From: Mycolicibacterium boenickei
Lineage (GTDB): Bacteria; Actinomycetota; Actinomycetes; Mycobacteriales; Mycobacteriaceae
Direction of reading: 5' to 3'
NCBI RefSeq assembly: GCF_010731295.1
Contig: NZ_AP022579.1
Span: 1,054,001-1,118,000 of the forward strand
Length of the DNA stretch: 64,000 nt
The translations under genes and the position numbers were made by a program. A model generated the notes under the pieces. That model did not search any database. It was not told the DNA's origin and saw nothing but the letters and a program-made list of their open reading frames with translations. Positions 1-8,061 of this stretch are shown piece by piece (the stretch's first letter is position 1; each line of letters opens with the position of its first letter).

Positions 1-46
1 GTGGATTGCGAAATCGTTCAATCCATAAATCCGTCAGGCAAGCATT

Positions 47-1681
47 GTGATCAGAACCGTGGCCGGCACGTTCAGCCGCCTGCTGCCTCATCGCGACGAC
101 TACACCGAGCTGCCCCGCTCGTGGCGGCGGGACATCCTCGCCGGCGTGACGGTCGGCGTGGTGGCCCTGCCGTTGGCGTTGGCGTTCGGGATCAGTTCGG
201 GGGTCGGCGCTGCCGCCGGCCTGGTCACGGCCGTGGTGGCGGGCCTGGTCGCCGCCGTGTTCGGCGGGTCGCATGTGCAGGTGTCCGGGCCGACGGGTGC
301 GATGGCGGTGGTGCTCGCGCCGATCGTCGCGCAGCACGGGCTCGGCAGCATCGCGTTGGTGACGGTGGTGGCCGGCCTGGTGGTGCTGGCGGCCGGGGCC
401 ACCGGTCTCGGCCGGGCGGTGACGTTCATCCCGTGGCCGGTGATCGAGGGGTTCACCCTGGGCATCGCGGCGATCATCTTCCTGCAGCAGGTGCCCGCCG
501 CGTTCGCGCAGCAGGCCCCGGCCGGCGAGCGCACGTTGCCCGCCGCGTTCAGCGTCGTCGCTCAGGCCGACTGGACGTCCGCGGCGAAAACCCTTGGGGT
601 GGTTGCTGTTGTCGCGCTGTTGATGATCGTGCTCCCCCGCTTGCACCGCGCGATCCCCGAGTCGCTCACCGCCGTCATCGTGGTCACGGTTCTGGTCAGC
701 ACCCTGCACATCCCGGTCGCCGCGATCGGCGAACTGCCGTCGCACCTGCCTGCCCCGCTGCTACCCCACGCCGACCTCGGCGCGTTGCGCACCCTCCTGG
801 GCGCGGCACTGGCCATCGCCGCGCTGGCCGCCATCGAATCGCTGCTCTCCGCGCGGGTCGCGGCGACCATGTCGCCGACGGGACCGTACGACCCGGACCG
901 CGAGCTGGTGGGCCAGGGCCTGGCCTCGGTTGCCTCCGGGGTCTTCGGCGGCATGCCCGCCACGGGCGCGATCGCCCGCACCGCGGTCAACGTCCGGTCC
1001 GGCGCCAGGACGCGGGTGGCAGCGATCGTTCACTCGCTCGTTCTGCTCGGCGTGGTGTACCTGGCGACAGGACCGGTGTCGACCATTCCGCTCGCCGCAC
1101 TGGCCGGGGTGCTGATGGTGACGTCGTTCCGGATGATCTCGGCAGCCACGATCCGGAAGATCCTGCACTCCACCCGATCCGACGCGTTGACGTTCACCCT
1201 GACCGCCGCCGTCACGGTGTGCTTCGACCTGATCGAGGCCGTCGAGATCGGTGTCGTCGTCGCCGCGTTCTTCGCGTTGCGTTCGGTGGCGCGGCGCAGC
1301 AGCGTCGTCCGCGAGGAACTTCCGGGCCCGCCGCATCCCGGCGACGATCAGATCGCGTTGCTGCGCCTCGACGGCGCCATGTTCTTCGGTGCGGCCGAAC
1401 GTATTTCGAGTGCCATCGTGGACGCCGAGCATCCGCACACGTCCGTCGTCATCATCCGGATGTCGCAACTGGGCATGCTCGACGCCACCGGCGCCCACAC
1501 CCTCGCCGAGATCGCGACCGAGCTGGAGTCGCGCGGTATCACGGTGATCATCAAGGGCGTTCGACCCGAACACGCCGAGTTGCTGGCCAACGTCGGCGTG
1601 TTCGAGTCACTACGACACGAGAACCATCTGCTCGATTCGCTCGACGACGCGATCGAGCATGCCCGCTCGCACGTCAGCTGA
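47..1681 (+). CDS. SulP-family anion permease with STAS domain
   Basis: Integral-membrane SulP (SLC26-like) transporter of 544 residues, likely moving sulfate, bicarbonate or another small anion across the inner membrane. The N-terminal two thirds is a run of hydrophobic segments, including the typical early stretch VSGPTGAMAVV. The C-terminal ~110 residues, after the last membrane segment, look like a cytoplasmic STAS domain (LLRLDGAMFFGAAE, then IIRMSQLGMLDATGAH). The GTG start at 47 opens the frame shortly before the first membrane span. Only 46 bases lie upstream, so its promoter cannot be judged. Its 3' end overlaps the convergent aldehyde dehydrogenase gene by 8 bases. Substrate cannot be told from sequence. 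Confidence 0.9.
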   Translation: MIRTVAGTFSRLLPHRDDYTELPRSWRRDILAGVTVGVVALPLALAFGISSGVGAAAGLVTAVVAGLVAAVFGGSHVQVSGPTGAMAVVLAPIVAQHGLGSIALVTVVAGLVVLAAGATGLGRAVTFIPWPVIEGFTLGIAAIIFLQQVPAAFAQQAPAGERTLPAAFSVVAQADWTSAAKTLGVVAVVALLMIVLPRLHRAIPESLTAVIVVTVLVSTLHIPVAAIGELPSHLPAPLLPHADLGALRTLLGAALAIAALAAIESLLSARVAATMSPTGPYDPDRELVGQGLASVASGVFGGMPATGAIARTAVNVRSGARTRVAAIVHSLVLLGVVYLATGPVSTIPLAALAGVLMVTSFRMISAATIRKILHSTRSDALTFTLTAAVTVCFDLIEAVEIGVVVAAFFALRSVARRSSVVREELPGPPHPGDDQIALLRLDGAMFFGAAERISSAIVDAEHPHTSVVIIRMSQLGMLDATGAHTLAEIATELESRGITVIIKGVRPEHAELLANVGVFESLRHENHLLDSLDDAIEHARSHVS

Positions 1682-3020
1682 CGGTGCGGATCAGCTTCTT
1701 GTTCACGAACTCGTCCATGCCGAACTTGCCGAGCTCGCGGCCGAAGCCGGACCGCTTGACGCCGCCGAACGGCAGTTCGGCCCCCTCGGCTCCGACCGCG
1801 TTCACGAACACCATGCCCGCGTCGATGCGGTCGGCCACCCGTGCGGCCTGATCGGCATCGGTGGTGAATACGTAGGAACCCAGCCCGAACGGGGTGTCGT
1901 TGGCGATTTCGACGGCTTCGTCCTCCGAGCCGGCCTTGTAGACCACCGCGACCGGGCCGAACAGCTCCTGCCGGTAGGCGTCGTTGTCCTCGGTGACACC
2001 GGTCAGCACTGCCGGCGGGTAGAAGGCACCACGACGCTCACCGGCGGACGTCAGCTCGGCACCCTGGTCGACGGCGGCCTTGACCTGCTGTTCGAGCCGC
2101 TCAGCGGCCAATTCCGAAGACAGCGGGGCGATTCCGTCGGCGGCGGCCAGCAGCTTCTCGGTGAACTTGGCCAGGAAGTCGTCGTAGAGGTTCTCGGCGA
2201 CGATGAAACGCTTGGCCGCGTTGCAGGCCTGGCCGGTGTTCTCCATCCGGCCTTCGACCGCGGCCTGCACGGTCGCGTCGAGGTCATCGGTGGACAGCAC
2301 GATGAACGGGTCGGAGCCACCGAGTTCGAGCACGCACTTCTTGAGGTTGCGTCCGGCGATCTCGGCCACCGCGGCTCCCGCGCGCTCGGAACCGGTCAGC
2401 GACACCGCCGCCACGCGGGGGTCGGCGATGATCTCGGCGACCTGATCGTTGGTGGCCCGGATGTCGACGTAGGCGCCCTGCGGCAGTCCGGCCTCGAGGA
2501 AGATCAGCTGCAGCAGCTCGGCGGATTCGGGGCATTGCGGAGCGTGCTTGAGCAGAATTGTGTTGCCCACGATCAGGTTTGGGCCGGCGAACCGGGCGAC
2601 CTGGTAGTACGGGTAGTTCCACGGCATGATGCCGAGCAGGACACCGACCGGGCCACGCTTGACCACAGCGGTGCCCTCACCCTCGAGCAGGGCGATCTCC
2701 TCGTCGGCGAGGAACTTCTCGGCGTTGTCCGCGTAGTACTGGTAGATGGCGGCGCTGAAGTCGACCTCGCCCAGGGCCTGGTCGCGCGGCTTGCCCATCT
2801 CCCGGACGATGACATCGGCGAGCTGCTCGCGACGCTGCTCGTGCAGGGCGGCGACCTTACCGATGAGCGCGGCCCGCTCGGCGACAGTTGTGGTGCGGGC
2901 CCAGGTGCGGCCGGTCTTGGCGGCGGCCTCGATCGCAGCCTGGATCTCGGCGTCGGTCGAGGTCGGGTAGGTGGCGACCACCTCGGCGGTCGCCGGATCG
3001 GTGACTGCGTACTCGCTCAT
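1674..3020 (-). CDS. NAD(P)-dependent aldehyde dehydrogenase, succinate-semialdehyde type
   Basis: Soluble aldehyde dehydrogenase of 448 residues that oxidises an aldehyde to an acid; resemblance to the GabD1 type suggests succinate semialdehyde as substrate. Visible motifs are MPWNYP (oxyanion Asn near 135), the cofactor-region TGSERAG, LELGGSDPF (general base Glu near 232), NTGQACNAAKRF (catalytic Cys near 266) and the late ELPFGGVKRSGFGRELG. The start is the ATG at 3020: GGAG lies 5 bases ahead of it, whereas the in-frame GTG at 3026 touches the GGAG. The GabD-like assignment rests on overall resemblance, so substrate is uncertain. Confidence 0.9.
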   Translation of the reverse strand: MSEYAVTDPATAEVVATYPTSTDAEIQAAIEAAAKTGRTWARTTTVAERAALIGKVAALHEQRREQLADVIVREMGKPRDQALGEVDFSAAIYQYYADNAEKFLADEEIALLEGEGTAVVKRGPVGVLLGIMPWNYPYYQVARFAGPNLIVGNTILLKHAPQCPESAELLQLIFLEAGLPQGAYVDIRATNDQVAEIIADPRVAAVSLTGSERAGAAVAEIAGRNLKKCVLELGGSDPFIVLSTDDLDATVQAAVEGRMENTGQACNAAKRFIVAENLYDDFLAKFTEKLLAAADGIAPLSSELAAERLEQQVKAAVDQGAELTSAGERRGAFYPPAVLTGVTEDNDAYRQELFGPVAVVYKAGSEDEAVEIANDTPFGLGSYVFTTDADQAARVADRIDAGMVFVNAVGAEGAELPFGGVKRSGFGRELGKFGMDEFVNKKLIRTVS

Positions 3021-3172
3021 GTTCACTCCAAGATGGATCAGATCGGGGGATTTCGTATATTTCCGTGCCCGAGACTACCGATTGCGGCGTCAAAATGGCA
3101 CCAAAGATACGGAATCAGCATGACCGGCAGTGCCCAGGAATGATTCCCCGGACCGGACTAGTTTGTGATGGC

Positions 3173-4024
3173 GTGCGCTTCGCCTTCAAAACATCCCCGC
3201 AGAACACAACTTGGGCCGACATGCTTGCCATCTGGAAAGCTGCCGACAAGATCGACGTCTTCGAATCCGGCTGGACGTTCGACCACTTCTATCCGATCTT
3301 CTCCGACTCGTCCGGCCCCTGTCTCGAGGGCTGGACGACGCTGACCGCCCTGGCGCAGGCCACTGAGCGGTTGCGTGTCGGCGTACTCGTCACCGGTATC
3401 CACTACCGCCATCCCGCCGTCCTGGCGAACATGGCCTCAGCGCTCGACATCGTCTCCAACGGTCGCCTGGAACTGGGCATCGGCGCCGGCTGGAACGAGG
3501 AGGAATCCGGCGCCTACGGCATCGAACTGGGTTCGATCAAGGAGCGCTTCGACCGGTTCGAGGAGGCCTGCCAGGTCCTGAAGGGACTGCTGACGCAGGA
3601 GACGACGACGTTCGACGGCAAGTTCTACCAGCTCAAGGACGCCCGCAACGAGCCCAAGGGCCCGCAGCAGCCGCATCCGCCGTTCTGCATCGGCGGTAGC
3701 GGCGAGAAGCGGACCCTGCGCATCACCGCGCAGTACGCCGACCACTGGAACTTCGTCGGCGGGCCGCCCGAGGAGTTCGCCCGCAAGCGCGATGTGCTGG
3801 CCGCGCACTGCGCCGACATCGGTCGTGACCCCAAGGAGATCACCCTGTCGGCACACGTCCGCCTCGGCGAGGACCGCGACTACCAGAAGGTGGTCGACGA
3901 GGCCGCCGCCCTGGGCGCCGAGGGTCTGGATCTGGCAATCATCTACCTGCCGCCGCCCTACGATCCGGCCGTGCTGGAACCGCTGGCGGAAGCGATCAGG
4001 GATTCCGGTCAGCTCAGTCGCTGA
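3173..4024 (+). CDS. LLM-class F420-dependent oxidoreductase
   Basis: Luciferase-like (TIM-barrel) flavin/F420-type oxidoreductase of about 283 residues. Typical elements are the opening strand RFAFKTSP, ESGWTFDHFYP, RVGVLVTGIHYRHPAVLANMASALDIVSNGRLELGIGAGW (split here only for description) and the late GAEGLDLAIIYLPPP. In mycobacteria many members of this superfamily use F420 rather than FMN; that is inferred, since no cofactor residue decides it here. The GTG at 3173 places the first beta strand at the N terminus, as usual; an in-frame ATG at 3140 would add 11 residues. A clear hairpin follows the stop codon. Confidence 0.85.
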   Translation: MRFAFKTSPQNTTWADMLAIWKAADKIDVFESGWTFDHFYPIFSDSSGPCLEGWTTLTALAQATERLRVGVLVTGIHYRHPAVLANMASALDIVSNGRLELGIGAGWNEEESGAYGIELGSIKERFDRFEEACQVLKGLLTQETTTFDGKFYQLKDARNEPKGPQQPHPPFCIGGSGEKRTLRITAQYADHWNFVGGPPEEFARKRDVLAAHCADIGRDPKEITLSAHVRLGEDRDYQKVVDEAAALGAEGLDLAIIYLPPPYDPAVLEPLAEAIRDSGQLSR

Positions 4025-4035
4025 CACATATAGCT

Positions 4036-4075
4036 ACGCCCTCGGATCGGCGCTGTCGCGTCGGTTCGAGGGCGT
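4036..4075 (+). terminator. Hairpin after the F420 oxidoreductase gene
   Basis: Perfect 9-base inverted repeat ACGCCCTCG (4036-4044) and CGAGGGCGT (4067-4075), 11 bases past the stop codon, with a GC-rich 22-base loop and no T run. Such U-poor hairpins are common at mycobacterial 3' ends. It also lies just past the 3' end of the small minus-strand gene at 4098, so it may serve both. Confidence 0.55.
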
Positions 4076-4097
4076 TGTGCTTCGTTGCGGATACGCG

Positions 4098-4238
4098 TCA
4101 GACGCCGAAGCGAAGTAGCTCGTCTGCCGTGGCCAGGCGTTCGTTCTTGGCCGGAAACTCACGGCTCTTCATCGGATGACGGAACAATGACCAGGCAATA
4201 CGACCCATCCGTGACCGGCTGATCGGATTGATGTACAC
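4098..4238 (-). CDS. Small uncharacterised protein, 46 aa
   Basis: Short reading frame not long enough for usual gene finders. It opens with a GTG at 4238 preceded by AGGAG with 8 bases spacing (on the minus strand GCAGGAG, TGATCACC, GTG), a near-ideal ribosome site, and ends at a TGA at 4098-4100. The product begins MYINPISRSRMGRIAW and is basic in its N-terminal half (several Arg and Lys), ending with an amphipathic ADELLRFGV. No signal peptide or membrane segment is apparent. I do not recognise a family. It sits alone between convergent and same-strand genes with about 250 bases of AT-richer DNA upstream that could hold its promoter. Conservation in relatives would settle whether it is real. 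Confidence 0.5.
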   Translation of the reverse strand: MYINPISRSRMGRIAWSLFRHPMKSREFPAKNERLATADELLRFGV

Positions 4239-4485
4239 GGTGATCACTCCTGCGAATATCTGGTTGCTGTACCCGTAGTTCCACGTTACCGCAGCACTCT
4301 CACTACGTCATTAGATACCCGATATCCGGCAAACAGTGCGAGGCACGCCGCAAAAGAATCTGATGTTTCCCGTGTTACCAATGAGGCAAATGTGGCATTC
4401 GGATGACTCTTAGAAGAGATCTGGATCACTTTTTGACGCCACTTATGACTGTGATGCAGCCCACATCAGTTAATTAAGGGCACTC

Positions 4486-5808
4486 TCAAAAACGGGCCTG
4501 AGTGCGGCCCAACTCCTCGTCGAGGAACTCCGGCGGGTAGTCGTCGAGGTCCACGGTGTCCAAGCAGAACGGGTCGGGTTCGTCGCTCCGCGGCGGCGCG
4601 CTCAGCCGCAACCAGCTCACTGCCACGGCCATGAAGCACAGGAAAGTCAGTGGGTACCAGCCGCTCGCGAGCTGGCCGACCCAGAACCGCCGCAGGTCCA
4701 GGTAATTCCAGTACACGCCGCTGAAGTACATGGTGCTGTGGTTGCGGCCCGGACGGTGCAGGGTCCACATGAACACCATCGCGTACAGGCCCGCTGCCCG
4801 GTACATCCAGCCGCGTGCCCACATGCCTTGCATCGTGCAGGCTTTCGCGACCAGCCAGAACACCGCGGGGGCAAACCACACCCAGTGCGCCGCCCAACTG
4901 AACGGCGATACCGCGCACCCGGTCAGGCCCACCAGGACCACCGCCAACGCACGTTCCCCCCGGCGGTGCGCCCAGGTCGCCGCGGCGAGACCGGCGGCAA
5001 GCACCAACAGGCTTACCACGATCCACAGCCACTCCGGCCGCGGGCTCGGCGCGAAGTACCGGGCGAGAAATCCGTTGATCGACTGGTTGGCCAGGTGCTC
5101 GATGCTGCTGATGTGCGCGGTGTCCCCGAGGTGACTCCAGAACCAGGCGCTATCTCGCGGTAGGAGCGGCCAGGTGAAAGCGACGGTCGCCGCGAAAGTC
5201 AGTGCGGCAGTGGCCGAGGCGCGCCACTGCCGGGTGAACAGCAGGTACGGCAGGAAGATCAGCGGCGTGAGCTTGATACCCGCCGCGATACCCAGACCGA
5301 TCCCCCGCCACCGGGCGTCGGTGGGTCGCAACAGGTCGAGCACGACGACCGCCATCAGCAGGATGTTGATCTGACCCCACCAGAGCGTGGCCTGCACCGG
5401 TTCGATCTCGACCACGATCACCGCGAGCGCAGCGCACATCACCGCGAGCCGCAGGCCGGCACAGATGCCGGCCAACCGCAGGACGCGCCACGCGATGAGC
5501 GCCAGGGCGCCGATCGACACAGCCAGCAGAACGTACTTGGCGCCGTCGAAACCGAGCCAGGCGAACGGCGCAAGGATGAACGTCGCGAACGGCGGGTAGA
5601 CGTACCAAGCCCCACGCAGCGCCGGCTCCTGGTACAGACTCCGGCCGTCCCAGGAGGCATGTACCGCAGCGCGATACGTGTCCAGGTCGAAGTTGTTCTC
5701 GGTCAAGCCAAAGAAGTGTGTGCTGAACGGCACCAGCTGGTTGTGCACCAGCAGTGCCAGCACAGCCACCAAGACTGCACCTGAGACGACGCGACGTCGC
5801 AGCCTCAT
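4486..5808 (-). CDS. GT87-type polyprenol-phosphate-mannose mannosyltransferase
   Basis: Polytopic GT-C glycosyltransferase (440 residues, DUF2029/GT87 family) expected to take mannose from polyprenyl-phosphomannose on the outer face of the plasma membrane, as PimE and Rv2181 do in PIM, LM and LAM synthesis. The first hydrophobic helix is followed by a large outer loop with FDLDTYRAAV (candidate catalytic Asp) and SLYQEP; later comes the family-typical WWGQINILLM. About ten more hydrophobic segments follow, then an acidic cytoplasmic tail (DTVDLDDYPPEFLDEELG). The ATG at 5808 lies only 5 bases after the stop of the Imm52-like gene, so the two may be co-transcribed. Which mannan linkage it makes cannot be read here. 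Confidence 0.85.
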   Translation of the reverse strand: MRLRRRVVSGAVLVAVLALLVHNQLVPFSTHFFGLTENNFDLDTYRAAVHASWDGRSLYQEPALRGAWYVYPPFATFILAPFAWLGFDGAKYVLLAVSIGALALIAWRVLRLAGICAGLRLAVMCAALAVIVVEIEPVQATLWWGQINILLMAVVVLDLLRPTDARWRGIGLGIAAGIKLTPLIFLPYLLFTRQWRASATAALTFAATVAFTWPLLPRDSAWFWSHLGDTAHISSIEHLANQSINGFLARYFAPSPRPEWLWIVVSLLVLAAGLAAATWAHRRGERALAVVLVGLTGCAVSPFSWAAHWVWFAPAVFWLVAKACTMQGMWARGWMYRAAGLYAMVFMWTLHRPGRNHSTMYFSGVYWNYLDLRRFWVGQLASGWYPLTFLCFMAVAVSWLRLSAPPRSDEPDPFCLDTVDLDDYPPEFLDEELGRTQARF

Positions 5809-5813
5809 ACTCG

Positions 5814-6521
5814 TCAGGCGGGGTATCCGAGCGCCCGGCGAATCGCCAATGCCTGGTCGAGGGACGGCTCTTCCGGCGTCCCCGACAACGTCAGGTACCG
5901 ACCGCCGTCACCCACCTCGATGTGTACTTCCTCCGGCACGAGGGAGGTGTCCAATGGGACGTCGTCGCGGATGTACGTCATCCAGCCGACGCGTACCTGC
6001 TGGGGCTTCTTATGCCGTTGCGCCTTGTGAAAGGCGTATGTACACACTGACACGTACTCCGGCTCCCACGCGGCGACCAGAGCGACGAGGTAGTCACGCA
6101 CCAACTGCTGCTCATCGGGAGCGTCTCCCACGGCCGGGTCGAGGCCCAAGAGAATATGGTTCCGGAGCGCACGCGGCCCCGAGAACCCGCACCGGGCATA
6201 GTAGGAAAAGAGCGGGCCACCGGCCGCCACCACCGGTTCGTCCAGCCGCTCCCGCACGAATTCGAGATCGAACCCGGGCGCGGTCCGAGGACCCTCGTTG
6301 ATACGCTCCGTCACGAGCCTGACCGCATCGATGATCGCGTCGAGGTCATCGGCGGGCACGGGCTGCAGGCGTAACACACCTTCTGGGTACAGCTGCAGCG
6401 ACCACGGCGAATACACCCCCGGCGCCTGAGGAAACGCCCGCCACGAACGTTGCATCCGTTCGGCCGACTCACGGATCGACTCCAGGCGGTCCCCCCAAGA
6501 CCCGATGAAATCCAACGTCAT
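5814..6521 (-). CDS. Probable Imm52-family immunity protein
   Basis: Cytoplasmic-looking 235-residue protein with no signal peptide or membrane segment, rich in aromatic residues (GSWGDRL, YSPWSLQLYPEGV, GWMTYIRDDVPL). Its overall look and its position directly after a Tox-REase-5-like toxin gene fit the Imm52 family, which in Pseudomonas (TsiT) protects against a Tox-REase-5 toxin (TseT). The likely role is to bind and neutralise the toxin in the producing cell or its siblings. The ATG at 6521 has GAGG 8 bases ahead, and only 15 bases separate it from the toxin stop, giving an operon. Family call is by resemblance plus context; a profile search against Imm52 would decide. Confidence 0.6.
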   Translation of the reverse strand: MTLDFIGSWGDRLESIRESAERMQRSWRAFPQAPGVYSPWSLQLYPEGVLRLQPVPADDLDAIIDAVRLVTERINEGPRTAPGFDLEFVRERLDEPVVAAGGPLFSYYARCGFSGPRALRNHILLGLDPAVGDAPDEQQLVRDYLVALVAAWEPEYVSVCTYAFHKAQRHKKPQQVRVGWMTYIRDDVPLDTSLVPEEVHIEVGDGGRYLTLSGTPEEPSLDQALAIRRALGYPA

Positions 6522-6536
6522 TTCGTCATCCTCGAA

Positions 6537-7691
6537 TCATGCAGGCGGCACATGCTCGACGTTTATCACGTCGCCATAACCGCGTTTAGCCACCATTCTC
6601 TCAATCGCCTCGGCGACTCTCGGCTCAGCTACTCTCCACTCCACCTCTTTGCCTGCCTGCCGCGCGGCGTCAACTTGGCGTCGGAGCTGGTCTTCGATGT
6701 CCTTCCCAGCCCCGAACCGCGTATCGAAATCGCCATCCTTATCCAGGAACTTCTCATATCCCGGGCCCTTGGCTTCGATCAGCAGGCCGTCGCCATCGTT
6801 GGCTTCCTTGTCCCAGCCATCGAACTTGACGGGGTTCTCACCCTCACGCGGCACTTCGTACTCGGTGCCGGCCGGAGCGCCGGATACCTGCTCCTCGTAG
6901 GCCTTCGCCCGTTCAGACATGCCGTTGCGATTGGCCTCGATCCATTCGCCCGGGCCCCCGTCGGACTTGACGTCCGACGGCATGATGTCGATGAGATCGC
7001 CCAGATCGACGGCCGGAAAGTGCTCCGCGGTGAAGGCCAAGATCGCCGCGAACGTGACGATTCCCGCGGCCAGCGCCGCCAGCAGAGCCAGATCGGCGGC
7101 CGCGATGACGACCGGCACGAAGGTCTTCATGTCACCCGCGCCGTAACTCAGGGCGGTGGCCTGACGAAGGTTCCCGGCCAAAGCGGCGTCCTGGCTGCCG
7201 AACTGGGCAAGCAGCGTTTTCATCTGGAGTGAGTTGCGCGCCGCCAGCTGCCGAATCTGCATGGCGGCGACAGGACTCTTCCGCGCCAGCTGATCCAGCG
7301 GACCGCCGGCTCGCACACTGACCGTGCCATCGTCAAACACGTCCCAGCCCTGTTGCTTCAGCTGCGCGACGTTGTCGACGATCGTCTTCCGCGTCGCCCC
7401 TAGCTGGTTTCCTCCGTCCCGCAACGCGGTCTGCGTTCGGGTCAGAGTGTCGTGCAACTTCTGCTGACGGACCGTCGTCTCGTCCGCCGAACGCACCGCA
7501 GCGTCTGCGGATGAACCTTCCCAGGCGTTTCGCAGCTTGCTCACGACGCCACGATGCGAATCCATTTGGGCGGCCACGGCCGTAGCCGCCCGTCCCATGT
7601 TGGCGGCCTCCGCGACAAGCTGCTCGGGCCGGGATGCTTCCACGACGCTGATCGTGACCGACGTGCCGCCGGTGGTCGATGTTGCAGGCAC
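6537..7691 (-). CDS. WXG-type polymorphic toxin with Tox-REase-5-like nuclease domain
   Basis: Modular 384-residue protein. Residues ~15-110 are helical with a W-E-G turn at 57-59, like the WXG/LXG helical hairpins of type VII (ESX) substrates. A linker follows, then a strongly hydrophobic stretch (~191-221) that could be a membrane-insertion segment. The C-terminal ~110 residues look like a restriction-endonuclease-fold toxin (Tox-REase-5): VKFDGW (Asp291), then LLIEAKGPGY giving the E-x-K pair (Glu306, Lys308), then FGAGKDIEDQLRRQ. The predicted action is DNA cleavage in a target cell. The GTG start at 7691 lies 6 bases after the stop of the EspC-like gene, and the Imm52-like gene follows. 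Nuclease activity and secretion are inferred. Confidence 0.7.
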   Translation of the reverse strand: MPATSTTGGTSVTISVVEASRPEQLVAEAANMGRAATAVAAQMDSHRGVVSKLRNAWEGSSADAAVRSADETTVRQQKLHDTLTRTQTALRDGGNQLGATRKTIVDNVAQLKQQGWDVFDDGTVSVRAGGPLDQLARKSPVAAMQIRQLAARNSLQMKTLLAQFGSQDAALAGNLRQATALSYGAGDMKTFVPVVIAAADLALLAALAAGIVTFAAILAFTAEHFPAVDLGDLIDIMPSDVKSDGGPGEWIEANRNGMSERAKAYEEQVSGAPAGTEYEVPREGENPVKFDGWDKEANDGDGLLIEAKGPGYEKFLDKDGDFDTRFGAGKDIEDQLRRQVDAARQAGKEVEWRVAEPRVAEAIERMVAKRGYGDVINVEHVPPA

Positions 7692-7697
7692 GTGCGC

Positions 7698-8018
7698 TCA
7701 GACAGTCTCGTAGCGGACCGGTCCGGCGAACTTGCCCAATGCCTCGGCAGCCGCGCTGTCGGTCTTCTCGTACTCTGTGGCCGCACTGCTCAACTTCGTC
7801 GCATACTGCGACATTTCGGTGCTCAACAGGTCTCTGGCCGTCTCGAGCACCGTCTCACACTGACTGCATGCCGCAGCGGACTGGAGACCCGCGAGGGCCG
7901 CGGCGCTCGCCGCCAGTGGTTGCCCCACTGTCAATGCCGCCAACTCTGAAGAGAGAGTTTCCTCCTGCTGCGCCGACGTGGTCAGCACAGGCGGATTCAC
8001 TTTGAGTGTCGGCGTCAC
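7698..8018 (-). CDS. EspC-like type VII secretion partner protein
   Basis: Small helical protein of 106 residues opening with LKVNPPVL, the kind of start seen in EspC/ESX-1-secreted-type proteins. After two long helices it carries YEKTD at 83-87, which fits the Y-x-x-x-D/E export signal used by ESX substrates, followed by a short tail. It likely pairs with the toxin N terminus to form the secreted helical bundle. The start is a GTG at 8018; its only purine-rich stretch (GGAGG) is ~18 bases upstream inside the gltD hairpin, so initiation is either weak or leaderless. It is the first gene of the toxin operon. Two closely spaced Cys (51, 54) are unusual for the family. Confidence 0.7.
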   Translation of the reverse strand: MTPTLKVNPPVLTTSAQQEETLSSELAALTVGQPLAASAAALAGLQSAAACSQCETVLETARDLLSTEMSQYATKLSSAATEYEKTDSAAAEALGKFAGPVRYETV

Positions 8019-8029
8019 TCAGCAATTTT

Positions 8030-8054
8030 AATCGGCCTCCGATGGAGGCCGATT
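8030..8054 (-). terminator. Hairpin between gltD and the toxin operon
   Basis: Perfect 11-base stem with 3-base loop: AATCGGCCTCC (8030-8040), GAT, GGAGGCCGATT (8044-8054). It begins 7 bases after the gltD stop and ends 11 bases before the EspC-like start, so it probably ends gltBD transcription. On the minus strand it is followed by AAAATTG rather than a T run. No other promoter-sized space exists, so the toxin genes may depend on read-through or on a promoter inside gltD. Confidence 0.65.
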
Positions 8055-8061
8055 CACCAAT

